Assembly: GCF_020148005.1 (NCBI RefSeq)
Contig: NZ_JAGXFD010000001.1
Span: forward strand, 72,011-136,010
Source: Modicisalibacter tunisiensis
GTDB taxonomy: Bacteria > Pseudomonadota > Gammaproteobacteria > Pseudomonadales > Halomonadaceae
DNA length: 64,000 nt
Direction of reading: 5' to 3'
The notes below the pieces were generated by a model. That model was not told the origin of the DNA, searched no databases, and worked only from the letters and a program-made list of their open reading frames with translations. The position numbers and the translations under genes were made by a program. Positions within the stretch are counted from its first letter, which is position 1, and each line of letters begins with the position of its first letter. Shown here piece after piece: positions 7,790-17,154 of the stretch.

Positions 7790-8078
7790 CCCCCTCCCAC
7801 AGGTTGGGGATGCCTGCACCGGAGAACCGGGATTTGTGTGGGAACGACTTCAGTCGCGAGGAACCGGCCACGGGGCCACCGCCGTCGGGGATCAATCCCC
7901 TCCCACGAGACCACCGATCAGGTCGGGCAGCATGGACAAGCCGTTGTGGGAGCGACTTCAGTCGCGAGGAACCCGCCACGGGGCCACCGCCGTCGGGGAT
8001 CAATCCCCTCCCACAAGACCACCGATCAGGTCGGGCAGCATGGACAAGCCGTTGTGGGAGCGACTTCAGTCGCGAGGA
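7741..8078. repeat. REP/BIME tandem array with 108-bp period
   Basis: The array contains a degraded A/B pair (7741-7800, within and past the tesA 3' end), full A(+)/B(-) pairs at 7838-7906 and 7946-8014, and an A copy at 8054-8078. A copies start at 7838, 7946 and 8054, an exact 108-bp period. The spacer GGGCAGCATGGACAAGCCGT is identical between the two intact units. The last A copy lies directly 3' of the RAYT gene. Confidence 0.92.
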
Positions 8079-8684
8079 AAAGCCATCAAAGCCACACTGC
8101 ATCCCAGTGAGGATATTGCCCCACAGTCTCGACCAGACCAGCCCGCAAGGGATTGGCAATGATATAGCGGGCCACCGTCTTCAGGTCCTCCTCGCGACGA
8201 AGCAGCCGATCATGAAAGCCAGTCTCCCAGACAGGTCCCTGACGTTGCAGGTAGTGATTGATGCTCCGGGCCGAGCGCCCCTTGAATCGCCTGACCACCT
8301 GACTCAGAGAGCGCACATCGCCCAGGGTGAACAGCCAGTGCACATGATCCGGCATGACGACGAAACTCTGCGAACACAGCCATGCTTCTTCATGCAGTTG
8401 CTGCATTTCACGAATGACCAATCGCGCTGCCCGCCAGTCCACCATCAGAAACGACCGCTGATGGGTGCAGGTGGTGACAAGGTAAGCATGCCCGGGCATG
8501 GAGCGGCGTCCTGAGCGCAATGCACGATATCCCGGTGCCGCATCCAACCATTTTCCTCCCCTGTTCAGCGCCACTCTGAGCCTCCGCCTGGATGTACAAG
8601 CTCATCAGGATGCTCATGGCCGGGACACCCATCCCGGCAACGCTCGTTTCGTGCCTGACTCATCGCGACTGAAGTCGCTCCCAC
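8054..8684. mobile_element. REPtron-like unit: RAYT gene between inverted A-type REPs
   Basis: The transposase gene at 8086-8574 is bounded by an A REP on the plus strand (8054-8078) and an inverted A REP (8662-8684), both with the GTGGGAG head outermost. Bacterial RAYT genes are typically flanked by inverted REPs they can process, an arrangement termed a REPtron. The limits are drawn from the flanking REPs. Active mobility is not shown. Confidence 0.75.
8086..8574 (-). CDS. REP-associated tyrosine transposase (RAYT)
   Basis: A 162-aa Y1/HUH single-strand DNA transposase of the IS200/IS605-related RAYT class. Visible are the LRSGRRS...GHAYLVTT start strand, the HUH motif in VMPDHVHWL, the catalytic tyrosine region ARYIIANPLRAGLV and the usual ending WDAVWL. 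RAYTs bind REP hairpins and cleave near a conserved tetranucleotide, and are thought to spread REPs. The real start may be TTG 8547, because AGGGGAGG lies 7 nt upstream of it; this would give 153 aa and a more typical N-terminus. All catalytic motifs look intact. Flanking REPs support a link to the A and B families in this window. Confidence 0.92.
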   Translation of the reverse strand: MALNRGGKWLDAAPGYRALRSGRRSMPGHAYLVTTCTHQRSFLMVDWRAARLVIREMQQLHEEAWLCSQSFVVMPDHVHWLFTLGDVRSLSQVVRRFKGRSARSINHYLQRQGPVWETGFHDRLLRREEDLKTVARYIIANPLRAGLVETVGQYPHWDAVWL

Positions 8685-8789
8685 AAGCATCTGCCTTCCC
8701 GATACCATTGGACTTCGCCTTGTGGGAAGGGATTACCGCCGTCAACACAGCCCCCGGTGGCCGATTCATCATGACGGGAGCCGCTCCCA
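8662..8789. repeat. Inverted A-type REP and degraded B/A pair
   Basis: A(-) at 8662-8684 is perfect and closes the RAYT unit. A decayed B(+)/A(-) pair follows at 8722-8789: GTGGGAAGGGATTACCG replaces the B stem and GGAGCCGCTCCCATC the A head. No gene lies in 8575-8854. Confidence 0.8.
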
Positions 8790-8854
8790 TCACTATTACC
8801 GCAGTCCCGCTGCTTCCGACAGCCCTGGCCTGGCGGCAAACTCGCCCTCCTCTC

Positions 8855-9742
8855 TCACGCCGGTTCGGCACCCGGGCTCTTCTGCAGCTGCTGGAGGCCG
8901 AGACCGGCGAGGATCAGCACCAGCCCCACCAGGGTCGAGGCGAGAATCGGCTCGCCGACCACCCAGTGCAGCAGCAGCAGCGAGACCGGCGGCGAGAGGA
9001 AGATCAGGTTGGCGACCCGGGCGGTGCGCGAGACCTGATGCACCGCCATCTGCCAGAGCACGAAGGCGAAGCCCATCTCGAACAGCCCTACGTAGACCCC
9101 GGCGCCGAGACTCCCCCAGCCGTGCCAGGCGAAGCCCGGGCCGGCGGCGACGATCCCCGTCAGCACCGGCAGGCCGACGCTGAAGTTCTGCCACTGGGCG
9201 ACCAGCGGCTCGCGCTCGTCGCGGGCGTTGAGCAGCCAGTAGAGCGCCCACAGCAGGGTCGAGGCCAGCGCCAGCAGCACGCCGAGCGGGTCGGCGAAGG
9301 CGACGTCGAACACCCGGCCGCGGGTGGCGATGGTCCACACCCCGGCGTAGGCGACCAGCCCGGCCAGCACGTCGCGCGGGGTCAGCCGCTGGCCGAGGAT
9401 CGGCACGGCGAGAAACGCCATGGCCAGCGCCCAGGTATAGTTGAGCGCCATGGCCTCCTGGCCGGGCAGGCGGTCGTAGGCGGCGAACAGCGTCAGGTAG
9501 TAGGCCACCGGGTTCATCAGCCCGGCCCACAGCGCGGTGCGCCAGCCGCCGCGCAGCGCGCTGCCCAGCTGACCACGACGCACCACCAGCACGCCGATCA
9601 GCAGCCACGAGACCAGCGCGGCGATCCACATCAGCTCGACCGGGGTCATCGTCGTCAGGGCCAGCTTGAAGGCGGTGGCCACGGTCGACCACAGCCCCAC
9701 CGCCCCCGTGCCGTAGAGTATCGCGCGCTGATCCCGGGTCAT
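8855..9742 (-). CDS. DMT-superfamily (EamA) permease
   Basis: A 295-aa inner-membrane protein with ten predicted helices in two EamA repeats (roughly 5-135 and 150-285). The first repeat contains AMALNYTWALAMAFLAVPIL and the second ends VGLVLILAGLGLQQL. Members export amino acids or other small metabolites; the substrate here is unknown. ATG 9742 lies 119 bp from the divergent ZntB-like gene. It is monocistronic, with decayed REP DNA at its 3' side. Confidence 0.88.
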   Translation of the reverse strand: MTRDQRAILYGTGAVGLWSTVATAFKLALTTMTPVELMWIAALVSWLLIGVLVVRRGQLGSALRGGWRTALWAGLMNPVAYYLTLFAAYDRLPGQEAMALNYTWALAMAFLAVPILGQRLTPRDVLAGLVAYAGVWTIATRGRVFDVAFADPLGVLLALASTLLWALYWLLNARDEREPLVAQWQNFSVGLPVLTGIVAAGPGFAWHGWGSLGAGVYVGLFEMGFAFVLWQMAVHQVSRTARVANLIFLSPPVSLLLLHWVVGEPILASTLVGLVLILAGLGLQQLQKSPGAEPA

Positions 9743-9861
9743 GGTCGCTCCCTGCTTGTCTGATCCTGCGGGTACATTAGGATGATGCCGGACAGCCTAA
9801 CCGGCCCGTGCCCGGCTGGCGACCGCGTTCCCCCTTCACCCCCCGACCCGCAGGAGACGCC

Positions 9862-10863
9862 ATGGTGACCGCTTCCGCTTCCCTCGATCCGCCCGCCAAC
9901 GGCAGCGCCTTCGTCAGCGCCTATCGCCTCGACGCTCGGGGCGGCGGCACGGCGCTCGACGACGCGACCCTGCGGCGGGCCTGGCATGAGGACGAGGCGC
10001 CGCTGTGGCTGCACCTGGACTTCCGCCAGGCGGATGTCACCGACTACCTGCAGACGGTGGCCGAGCTCGACGAGGCGGTGATCGAGGCGCTGCTCGAGCC
10101 CGACACCCGGCCGCGGGTCGCCCGCTTCGGCGACGGCGTGGTCACCACCCTGCGCGGGCTGGGCCTGGAGGGCGGCGCACGGCCGGAAGAGATGATCTCG
10201 CTGCGCGTGTGGGTCACGCCCCGCCGGCTGATCACCCTGCGGCGCCTGCCGCTGCGGGCGGTCAGCGTGGTGCGCCAGCGCATCGATGCCGGCGACGGCG
10301 CCCTGTCGATCCCCGACCTGCTGGCCTGGCTGGTCGAGACCCTGGTCGACCAGGTGGGCGACGTCACCCACCAGCTGGAGGACCGCATGGCCGAGCTGGA
10401 GGACGCCCAGCTCGGCGACACCAACATCGACGCCGATGACCTGACACGCATTCGTCGGCCACTGATCACGCTGCGCCGCTTCATGGGTCCGCAGCGCGAC
10501 TGCCTGGCCCAGCTGGCCCAGGGGCCGACCTGGTTCGACGAGGACAGCCGGATCTCGATCCGCGAGAGCGCCAACCAGCTGTCGCGCTACGTGGAGGACT
10601 TCAACGCCATGCAGGAGCGGGCGCTGATCCTGCAGGAGCAACTGTGGAGCGAGCACAACGAACGCCTCAACCAGCGCATGTACATGCTGGCGATCATCAC
10701 CACGGTGTTCCTCCCGCTGAGCTTTCTCACCGGCCTGCTGGGGGTGAACGTCGGCGGCATCCCCGGCGCCGACAGCCCCCACGGCTTCGTGGTCTTCCTG
10801 CTGATCACCCTGGGGCTGGGGGTGGCGGTGATGGTGCTGCTCAAGCGCAAGCGGTGGTGGTAA
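9862..10863 (+). CDS. zntB: CorA-family divalent metal transporter, ZntB-like
   Basis: A 333-aa CorA-superfamily protein. A large cytoplasmic N-terminal domain with a long helix (about 160-265) precedes two C-terminal helices joined by GVNVGGIPGADSPHGF. The loop follows the ZntB pattern (GxNxGGIPG) rather than the CorA pattern GMNFxxMPE, pointing to Zn2+ transport. ATG 9862 follows CAGGAG at 9851-9856. The C-terminus ends in the basic anchor LLKRKRWW. Metal specificity is inferred from the loop. A double REP unit lies directly downstream. Confidence 0.88.
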   Translation: MVTASASLDPPANGSAFVSAYRLDARGGGTALDDATLRRAWHEDEAPLWLHLDFRQADVTDYLQTVAELDEAVIEALLEPDTRPRVARFGDGVVTTLRGLGLEGGARPEEMISLRVWVTPRRLITLRRLPLRAVSVVRQRIDAGDGALSIPDLLAWLVETLVDQVGDVTHQLEDRMAELEDAQLGDTNIDADDLTRIRRPLITLRRFMGPQRDCLAQLAQGPTWFDEDSRISIRESANQLSRYVEDFNAMQERALILQEQLWSEHNERLNQRMYMLAIITTVFLPLSFLTGLLGVNVGGIPGADSPHGFVVFLLITLGLGVAVMVLLKRKRWW

Positions 10864-10891
10864 CCCGCCGGTCGACAGGGTCCGCCGGGCT

Positions 10892-11073
10892 GTGGGAGCG
10901 ACTTCAGTCGCGATGAAGCGGCCCTCGAGACCCCGCTATCGGGGATGAATCCCCTCCCACAAGACCAGCCATCAGACCGGGCAGCATGGACAAGCCGTTG
11001 TCATTGTGGGAGCGACTTCAGTCGCGATCAATCGGCCACCGGGCACCGCTATCGGGGATGAATCCCCTCCCAC
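10892..11073. repeat. Two A(+)/B(-) REP pairs with shared spacer
   Basis: Pairs at 10892-10960 and 11006-11073. The spacer between them contains GGGCAGCATGGACAAGCCGT, as at 7907-7945 and 17076-17114, plus a short TCATT insertion, so the period is 114 instead of 108 bp. The unit fills the gap between two converging genes. Confidence 0.92.
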
Positions 11074-11090
11074 AAGATAACCCGGCGAGC

Positions 11091-11360
11091 CTAGCGATCG
11101 ACATGGCCGAGGTCGCGCTCGGGATCGAGCCGGTCGCGGACCCGGCGCTTGAGCTCCTTGACGTCGGGGAAGCCGCCGTCGCGCTTGCGCTCCCAGAGCG
11201 GCTGGTCGTCGTAGAGCACCTCGAAGTGCCCGCCGTGACTGGGGGCCAGCGCCACCTCCGCCAGGTCCTCGCCGAAGGTGGAGAGCAGCTCCTGAGCGTA
11301 CCAGGCGGCGCGCAGAAGCCAGTTGCATTGCGTGCAATAATGGATGCGAATCCGGGCCAT
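11091..11360 (-). CDS. SelT/SelW/SelH-family (Rdx) redox protein, Cys form
   Basis: An 89-aa thioredoxin-like protein of the Rdx family. The redox motif is CTQC at residues 9-12, in a beta-strand-C-x-x-C-helix context (RIRIHYCTQCNWLLRAAW). Bacterial members carry Cys where animal SelW has selenocysteine; the cellular role is poorly defined. Start ATG 11360 is preferred because GGAGG lies 5 nt upstream; the frame extends to 11468 without a ribosome binding site. It is divergent from the MFS gene at 11467. Confidence 0.87.
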   Translation of the reverse strand: MARIRIHYCTQCNWLLRAAWYAQELLSTFGEDLAEVALAPSHGGHFEVLYDDQPLWERKRDGGFPDVKELKRRVRDRLDPERDLGHVDR

Positions 11361-11466
11361 GATGACCTCCATGGGTTGGGTCCGGCCCGATGATAACAAG
11401 CCCCCGTGCCCGGCGATGCCCCCGGGCAAGGGCGACAACATAGAGTAGACGACGAGGGAACGCGAC

Positions 11467-12783
11467 ATGGGTGATGCGAACGCCAGCCAGTCCCGCCTCT
11501 ACGAGTGGCTGACCGGCGACGAGGACAGCCGGATGTGCCGGGACATCTCCGAGGCCGCCTGCCGGGAGCAACCGGGCAACTTCTTCCGCCACCTGCTGGC
11601 CTCGCTGGGCAACAAGCTGGCCGACGAGCTGTCCAGCGCCCGGCTGGTGCTGCCCTGGCTGCTGGGTGCCATCGGCGCGCCGGTGTGGATGGTGGGGCTG
11701 CTGGTGCCGATCCGCGAGGCCGGCGCCCTGCTGCCGCAGGTGCTGATCGCCGGCGTCGCCCGCCGCCTGCCGCAGCGCAAGTGGATCTGGGTGATCGGCG
11801 GGCTGATCCAGGCGTTCAGCGCCGCCCTGCTGGCCGCGCTGGCGCTGCTCGGCCACGGCGGCCTCGGCGGCGCGCTGGTGCTGGCGGTGCTGGTGGCGCT
11901 GTCGCTGGCCCGCGGGCTGTCGTCGATCGCCACCAAGGATGTGCTGGGCAAGACCATCGCCAAGCAGCGCCGCGGCAACCTGATGGGCTGGAGCGGCAGT
12001 GCCGCCGGCGCCGTGACGCTGGCCGCCGGCGCGGTGCTGATGCTGTTCAACGACCGGCCCGGCCAGCTGGCGCTGGCGGTGCTGCTGGCCATCGCCGCGC
12101 TGGGCTGGCTGGTCAACGCCGCCTGCGCGGCCGCGATCCGCGAGGAGCCCGGCGCCACCGAGGGCGGCGAGAGCGCCTGGCAGAGTCTCGGCGAGGGCAT
12201 CGCCCGGCTGCGCCGCGACCGCGCCTTCCAGCGCTTCAACCTGGCGCGCGCCCTGCTGCTGTCGAGCGCCCTGGCCCTGCCCTACATCGCGTTGCTGGGC
12301 CAGAACCAGGGCGGCGCGCAGCTGGGCGGGCTGGGCGTGCTGATCCTGGTCTCGGGCGTCGCCGGCATGATCGCCAGCCCCGTCTGGGGCAAGCGGGCCG
12401 ATGCCTCGAGCCGCCGGGTGATGCGCGATGCCGGCCTCGCCGCCGCCGTCTGCTGCCTGGCCGCCGCGGCCGTGGCCTGGGCGCCGGGCGCCTGGAGCGC
12501 GACGATCTGGCCCTACGCCCTGCTCTACGGCGCGCTGGTGATCGCCCATGCCGGCGTGCGCCTGGGCCGCAAGACCTATGTCGTGGACCTGGCCGGGGCC
12601 GAGGACCGCGCCCTCTACGTGGCCTTGTCGAACACCCTGACCGGGGTGCTGATGCTGCTGGTCGGCGGGCTGATCGGGGCGCTGGCGCAATGGATCGGCA
12701 GCGCGGCGCTGCTGCTGGTACTGGCGGGCTGCGCGCTGGCGGCGGCGTTCTGTGCTCACGGCCTGCCCGAGGTCGAGTCGTGA
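11467..12783 (+). CDS. MFS transporter
   Basis: A 438-aa protein with a soluble N-terminus of about 50 residues (YEWLTGDEDSRMCRDISEAA), then about 12 hydrophobic helices. The cytoplasmic loop RRLPQRKWIW occupies the place of the MFS A-motif loop. Substrate and direction are unknown. ATG 11467 is preceded by GAGGGA. It is followed 99 bp later by the LOV photoreceptor gene on the same strand; a functional link is not evident. Confidence 0.82.
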   Translation: MGDANASQSRLYEWLTGDEDSRMCRDISEAACREQPGNFFRHLLASLGNKLADELSSARLVLPWLLGAIGAPVWMVGLLVPIREAGALLPQVLIAGVARRLPQRKWIWVIGGLIQAFSAALLAALALLGHGGLGGALVLAVLVALSLARGLSSIATKDVLGKTIAKQRRGNLMGWSGSAAGAVTLAAGAVLMLFNDRPGQLALAVLLAIAALGWLVNAACAAAIREEPGATEGGESAWQSLGEGIARLRRDRAFQRFNLARALLLSSALALPYIALLGQNQGGAQLGGLGVLILVSGVAGMIASPVWGKRADASSRRVMRDAGLAAAVCCLAAAAVAWAPGAWSATIWPYALLYGALVIAHAGVRLGRKTYVVDLAGAEDRALYVALSNTLTGVLMLLVGGLIGALAQWIGSAALLLVLAGCALAAAFCAHGLPEVES

Positions 12784-12882
12784 CACGTCGTCGCGTTGCA
12801 TTCCCGTCATCCACTGGTCAAGATGACGGCAAAAACGCCGTCGGGATGTCCCGCCACGGCCATCGTCAAGGACAGCCGCACC

Positions 12883-13317
12883 ATGAAACGACCGCCGATG
12901 ATCGACGCCAAGCTCCTGGAACGCATTGTCGATGCCTCCGAAGACGGCATCGTGGTCGCCGAGCAGGAGGGCGACGAGCACATCCTCATCTACGTCAACC
13001 AGGGCTTCGAGCGGCTGACGGGCTACAGCACCGACGAGATCCTCTACCGCGACTGCCGCTTCCTGCAGAATGACGACCGCGACCAGCCGGCGCTCGAGCG
13101 CATTCGCCAGGCCCTCGCCGAGAAGCGGCCGTGCCGCGAGGTGCTGCGCAACTACCGCAAGGACGGCAGCCTGTTCTACAACGAACTGTCGATCACGCCG
13201 GTCTTCGACGAGCAGGACCAGCTGACCTACTTCATCGGCGTGCAGAAGGACGTGACGCCGCTGGTCGAGGCCCTGGAGGAGCTCGAAACCCTCAAGGCCG
13301 GACGCGACGCCGGCTGA
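12883..13317 (+). CDS. Short LOV blue-light photoreceptor
   Basis: A 144-aa single-domain LOV protein with no output domain. The flavin-adduct motif is present as YRDCRFLQNDDRD (consensus GxNCRFLQ), with the photoactive cysteine at residue 58. Other FMN-contacting segments are IYVNQGFERLTGYS and YRKDGSLFYNELSITPV. It ends in a helical extension (VEALEELETLKAGRD), a likely dimerising coiled coil. From memory it closely resembles Pseudomonas putida SB1-LOV. Starting at ATG 12898 (MIDAKLL) would give 139 aa and place the cysteine at 53, as in that protein. ATG 12883 has a weak AAGGA upstream. The signalling target is unknown. Confidence 0.9.
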   Translation: MKRPPMIDAKLLERIVDASEDGIVVAEQEGDEHILIYVNQGFERLTGYSTDEILYRDCRFLQNDDRDQPALERIRQALAEKRPCREVLRNYRKDGSLFYNELSITPVFDEQDQLTYFIGVQKDVTPLVEALEELETLKAGRDAG

Positions 13318-13451
13318 CCCTGCCGGGGCACCCCGCGGCCCCGGCGATGAATTTCCCGTGACCCTCTTGTGCCGCGCGGCGAGTGACGCTATATAGCGAG
13401 CAGAACCGCCCGGGCATCTCCGCCCGCCAGCCAGGGTCATGGGAGGTCATC

Positions 13452-13652
13452 ATGAACCGTGAATCCTTCATCGAAGAAGCGGATTACTTCGACGCCGTCA
13501 ACGACGCGCATTTCTCCCGATCACGCGGCAACCGCCACGACACCCTGCGCGCCCGACGCCGGGTCGAGGCCCTGCTGGAAGAACGCCGCCTGAAGCGTGC
13601 CATCGAGGACGACTGGCTCAGCGAGCTGGACGGCGAGGAAGAGGAGGAGTAA
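13452..13652 (+). CDS. PA3496-family small protein
   Basis: A 66-aa, highly charged soluble protein with a central basic helix (RARRRVEALLEERRLKRAIED) and an acidic tail (ELDGEEEEE). The pattern RR-x-E-x-LLE-RRL resembles the PA3496 family annotated as putative envelope integrity proteins; the function is not established. A strong GGGAGG lies 5 nt before ATG 13452. It is likely monocistronic. A perfect 9-bp hairpin (AGCGCGAAC/GTTCGCGCT) follows at 13663-13682 and could terminate it. Confidence 0.72.
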   Translation: MNRESFIEEADYFDAVNDAHFSRSRGNRHDTLRARRRVEALLEERRLKRAIEDDWLSELDGEEEEE

Positions 13653-13658
13653 CCGCTG

Positions 13659-13805
13659 CCTCAGCGCGAACTGGTTCGCGCTGAACCGGCCGCCGGGCCC
13701 CGCCGTCGGGGATGAATCCCCTCCCACAAAATCCACAGTCAAGCTGACCGGCATGCTCACGGCTGTTGTGGGCGGGTTGTGGCGGGAGCGGCGTCAGCCG
13801 CAAGG
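13659..13805. repeat. Divergent REP copies with altered stems
   Basis: A REP-like hairpin with stem AGCGCGAAC/GTTCGCGCT (13663-13682) occupies the A position. It is followed by the usual linker and an intact B(-) copy ending at 13727. At 13781-13805 an A variant carries GGCGGGAGCGGCGTCAGCCGC. In both, stem bases changed on both arms so pairing is kept. Remnants of the usual spacer lie between them. Confidence 0.75.
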
Positions 13806-13927
13806 AACCGGCCACCGGGCCCCGTCATCGGACACAGACTGTCTGCTGCCCGGGCCGGCTGGCCTTTCGAGGTTGCCGCCACTATCATCGATGGGCTTTA
13901 CCTTCACCTCCAACCGACCGGATATCC

Positions 13928-15589
<1,662 letters not shown>

Positions 15590-15614
15590 CGGCAGCGTTC
15601 GCGACAGCAGACGC

Positions 15615-15650
15615 AGAAGGCCCGCGGAGGTTGCCCCCCGCGGGCCTTCT
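15615..15650. terminator. Strong hairpin terminator between ettA and the DUF1328 gene
   Basis: A 13-bp perfect stem AGAAGGCCCGCGG / CCGCGGGCCTTCT with a 10-nt loop, 25 bp after the ettA stop. It lies between converging genes and could serve both strands. Confidence 0.85.
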
Positions 15651-15673
15651 CGCGTGACGGACCCTGCCCGCCG

Positions 15674-15829
15674 CTATCGCCGGCTGCGGATGAGCGACAC
15701 GATGAACAGGATCAGGAACACCACGAACAGGATCTTGGCGATGGTCGCGGCCACACCCGCGACGCCACCGAAGCCCAGCACGGCGGCGATGATGGCAATG
15801 ATCAGGAAGATGATGGCGTAGTTGAGCAT
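15674..15829 (-). CDS. DUF1328 small membrane protein, YtjA-like
   Basis: A 51-aa protein, almost entirely two transmembrane helices ([20 protein letters not shown] and [15 protein letters not shown]) split by a Gly-rich turn GGVAGVAA, ending RSRR. This is the hallmark of DUF1328. Homologues are common stress-associated inner-membrane proteins of unknown function. AAGGA lies about 9 nt before ATG 15829. It probably has its own promoter, since 119 bp separate it from the acyltransferase upstream. Confidence 0.87.
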   Translation of the reverse strand: MLNYAIIFLIIAIIAAVLGFGGVAGVAATIAKILFVVFLILFIVSLIRSRR

Positions 15830-15948
15830 GCGTGTCGTCCTTGTGTCGGCGGGGTTTCCCTGTGATCGGCGGCCGTGCCACCGATCACGCGACTTGAGCG
15901 TCGTAGGGAAATGCCGAAGCGTCAAGGCAAAGGGCGAGGGCCCGGTCG

Positions 15949-16863
15949 TCAGTAGAAGCCCGGCTCGCCGCGCGGGCGCGTCTTGAAGCGCCGGTGCAGC
16001 CACAGGTACTGCTCGGGATGACGGCGTATCGCCGCCTCGATCACCGCGTTGATGCGCGCGGCGTCGGCGACCTCGTCGCCGCTGGGGAAGCCTTCCAGCG
16101 CCGGCAGGTATTCCAGGGTGTAGGTGCGATCGTCCGGGTTGCGGTGAAAGATCAGCGGCATCACCGGCGCCCCGGTCATCCGCGCGATCTTGGCGGTGAG
16201 CTTGATGGTCGCCGCCTCGATGCCGAAGAACGGGGCGAAGACGCTCGCCTCGCGCCCGAAGTCCTGGTCCGGCGAGTACCACACCGCATGGCCGGCCTTG
16301 ATGCGCCGTACCACGCCGCGCAGGTCGTGGCGATCGATCGCCCGGCCGAAGATGTGCGAGCGCGCCCGGGTCATGAAACGCTCGAACAGCGGGTTGTCGT
16401 GGGGCCGATAGACCACGTCGGCGGGAAAATACAGCGAGTGCAGCGCGCCGCCGAGGTCCAGCGTCGAGAAGTGGATGCCGATGATCAGCGCGCCCCTGCC
16501 GCGGGCCAGCGCCTGGTGCATGTGCTCCTCGCCGCGAAAGGTCACGCGGTGGCGCAGGTGCTCCGGGTCGCGGCACCAGCCGGTGGCGGTCTCGAGGATG
16601 CCGACGCCGTTGGCGAGGAAGGTGCGCTTGACCAGTCGGGCGCGTTCGTCATCGCTCAGCTCGGGAAAGCACAGCCGCAGGTTGGTCTCGGTGATGTGAC
16701 GGCGGCGCCCGGCGAACCGCCAGGCCAGCCAGCCGATCAGCCGCCCCGTGGCCAGCTTGAGCCGCCACGGCAGCCAGGCGCCCAGGCGCATCAGGCCGAT
16801 GGACAGCCAGGTGGGCCAGTAGCGGGGATGGGCGAAGGACGGCGAGGAGGACGAATCGGCCAT
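15949..16863 (-). CDS. lpxL: Lipid A biosynthesis acyltransferase, LpxL/HtrB family
   Basis: A 304-aa inner-membrane acyltransferase adding a secondary acyl chain to lipid A. An N-terminal hydrophobic anchor (about 15-50) precedes the catalytic H-X4-D motif HFSTLDL near residue 131. The segments [17 protein letters not shown] and [12 protein letters not shown] match LpxL family blocks. The HxxxxD form and the family start (HPRYWPTWL) favour LpxL over LpxM. ATG 16863 is the first in-frame start. A second, more distant paralogue lies at 33370-34302. Chain length and position of acylation cannot be read. Confidence 0.9.
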   Translation of the reverse strand: MADSSSSPSFAHPRYWPTWLSIGLMRLGAWLPWRLKLATGRLIGWLAWRFAGRRRHITETNLRLCFPELSDDERARLVKRTFLANGVGILETATGWCRDPEHLRHRVTFRGEEHMHQALARGRGALIIGIHFSTLDLGGALHSLYFPADVVYRPHDNPLFERFMTRARSHIFGRAIDRHDLRGVVRRIKAGHAVWYSPDQDFGREASVFAPFFGIEAATIKLTAKIARMTGAPVMPLIFHRNPDDRTYTLEYLPALEGFPSGDEVADAARINAVIEAAIRRHPEQYLWLHRRFKTRPRGEPGFY

Positions 16864-16970
16864 GGAAACGATAACTTCCTGCTGAGAAAAGTGCCTAGTT
16901 TACCCAGCGGCACCGGATTCGTCAGCGCGCCGGCCGGGAGGCGAGCCGGTTCGTGCTGAGCCACGTTCCT

Positions 16971-17138
16971 GTGGAAGCGACGTCAGTCGCGATGAACCAA
17001 GTACTTGTGGGAGCGACTTCAGTCGCGAGGAACCCGCCACGGGGCCACCGCTGTCGGGGATGAATCCCCTCCCACAAGACCACCGAACAGACCGGGCAGC
17101 ATGGACAAGCCGTTGCGGGAGCGACGTCAGTCGCGACA
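16971..17138. repeat. REP unit with 108-bp period, last copy in the window
   Basis: An A variant (16971-16994, head GTGGAAG), a perfect A(+)/B(-) pair (17007-17075), the spacer GGGCAGCATGGACAAGCCGT and a further A variant (17115-17138). The A starts at 17007 and 17115 are 108 bp apart, as in the 7.8-8.1 kb array. No further copies were seen to 64000. Confidence 0.9.
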
Positions 17139-17154
17139 CGACACTCGCTCCATG

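Noticed and set aside
7838-8078. Possible CRISPR array
   Set aside because: The spacers are repeated rather than unique, the repeats are hairpins in alternating orientation, and no cas genes are near; this is a BIME array.
10972-13440. An 822-codon minus-strand open frame
   Set aside because: It is antisense to the MFS and LOV genes and runs through REPs; composition and lack of motifs mark it as a shadow.
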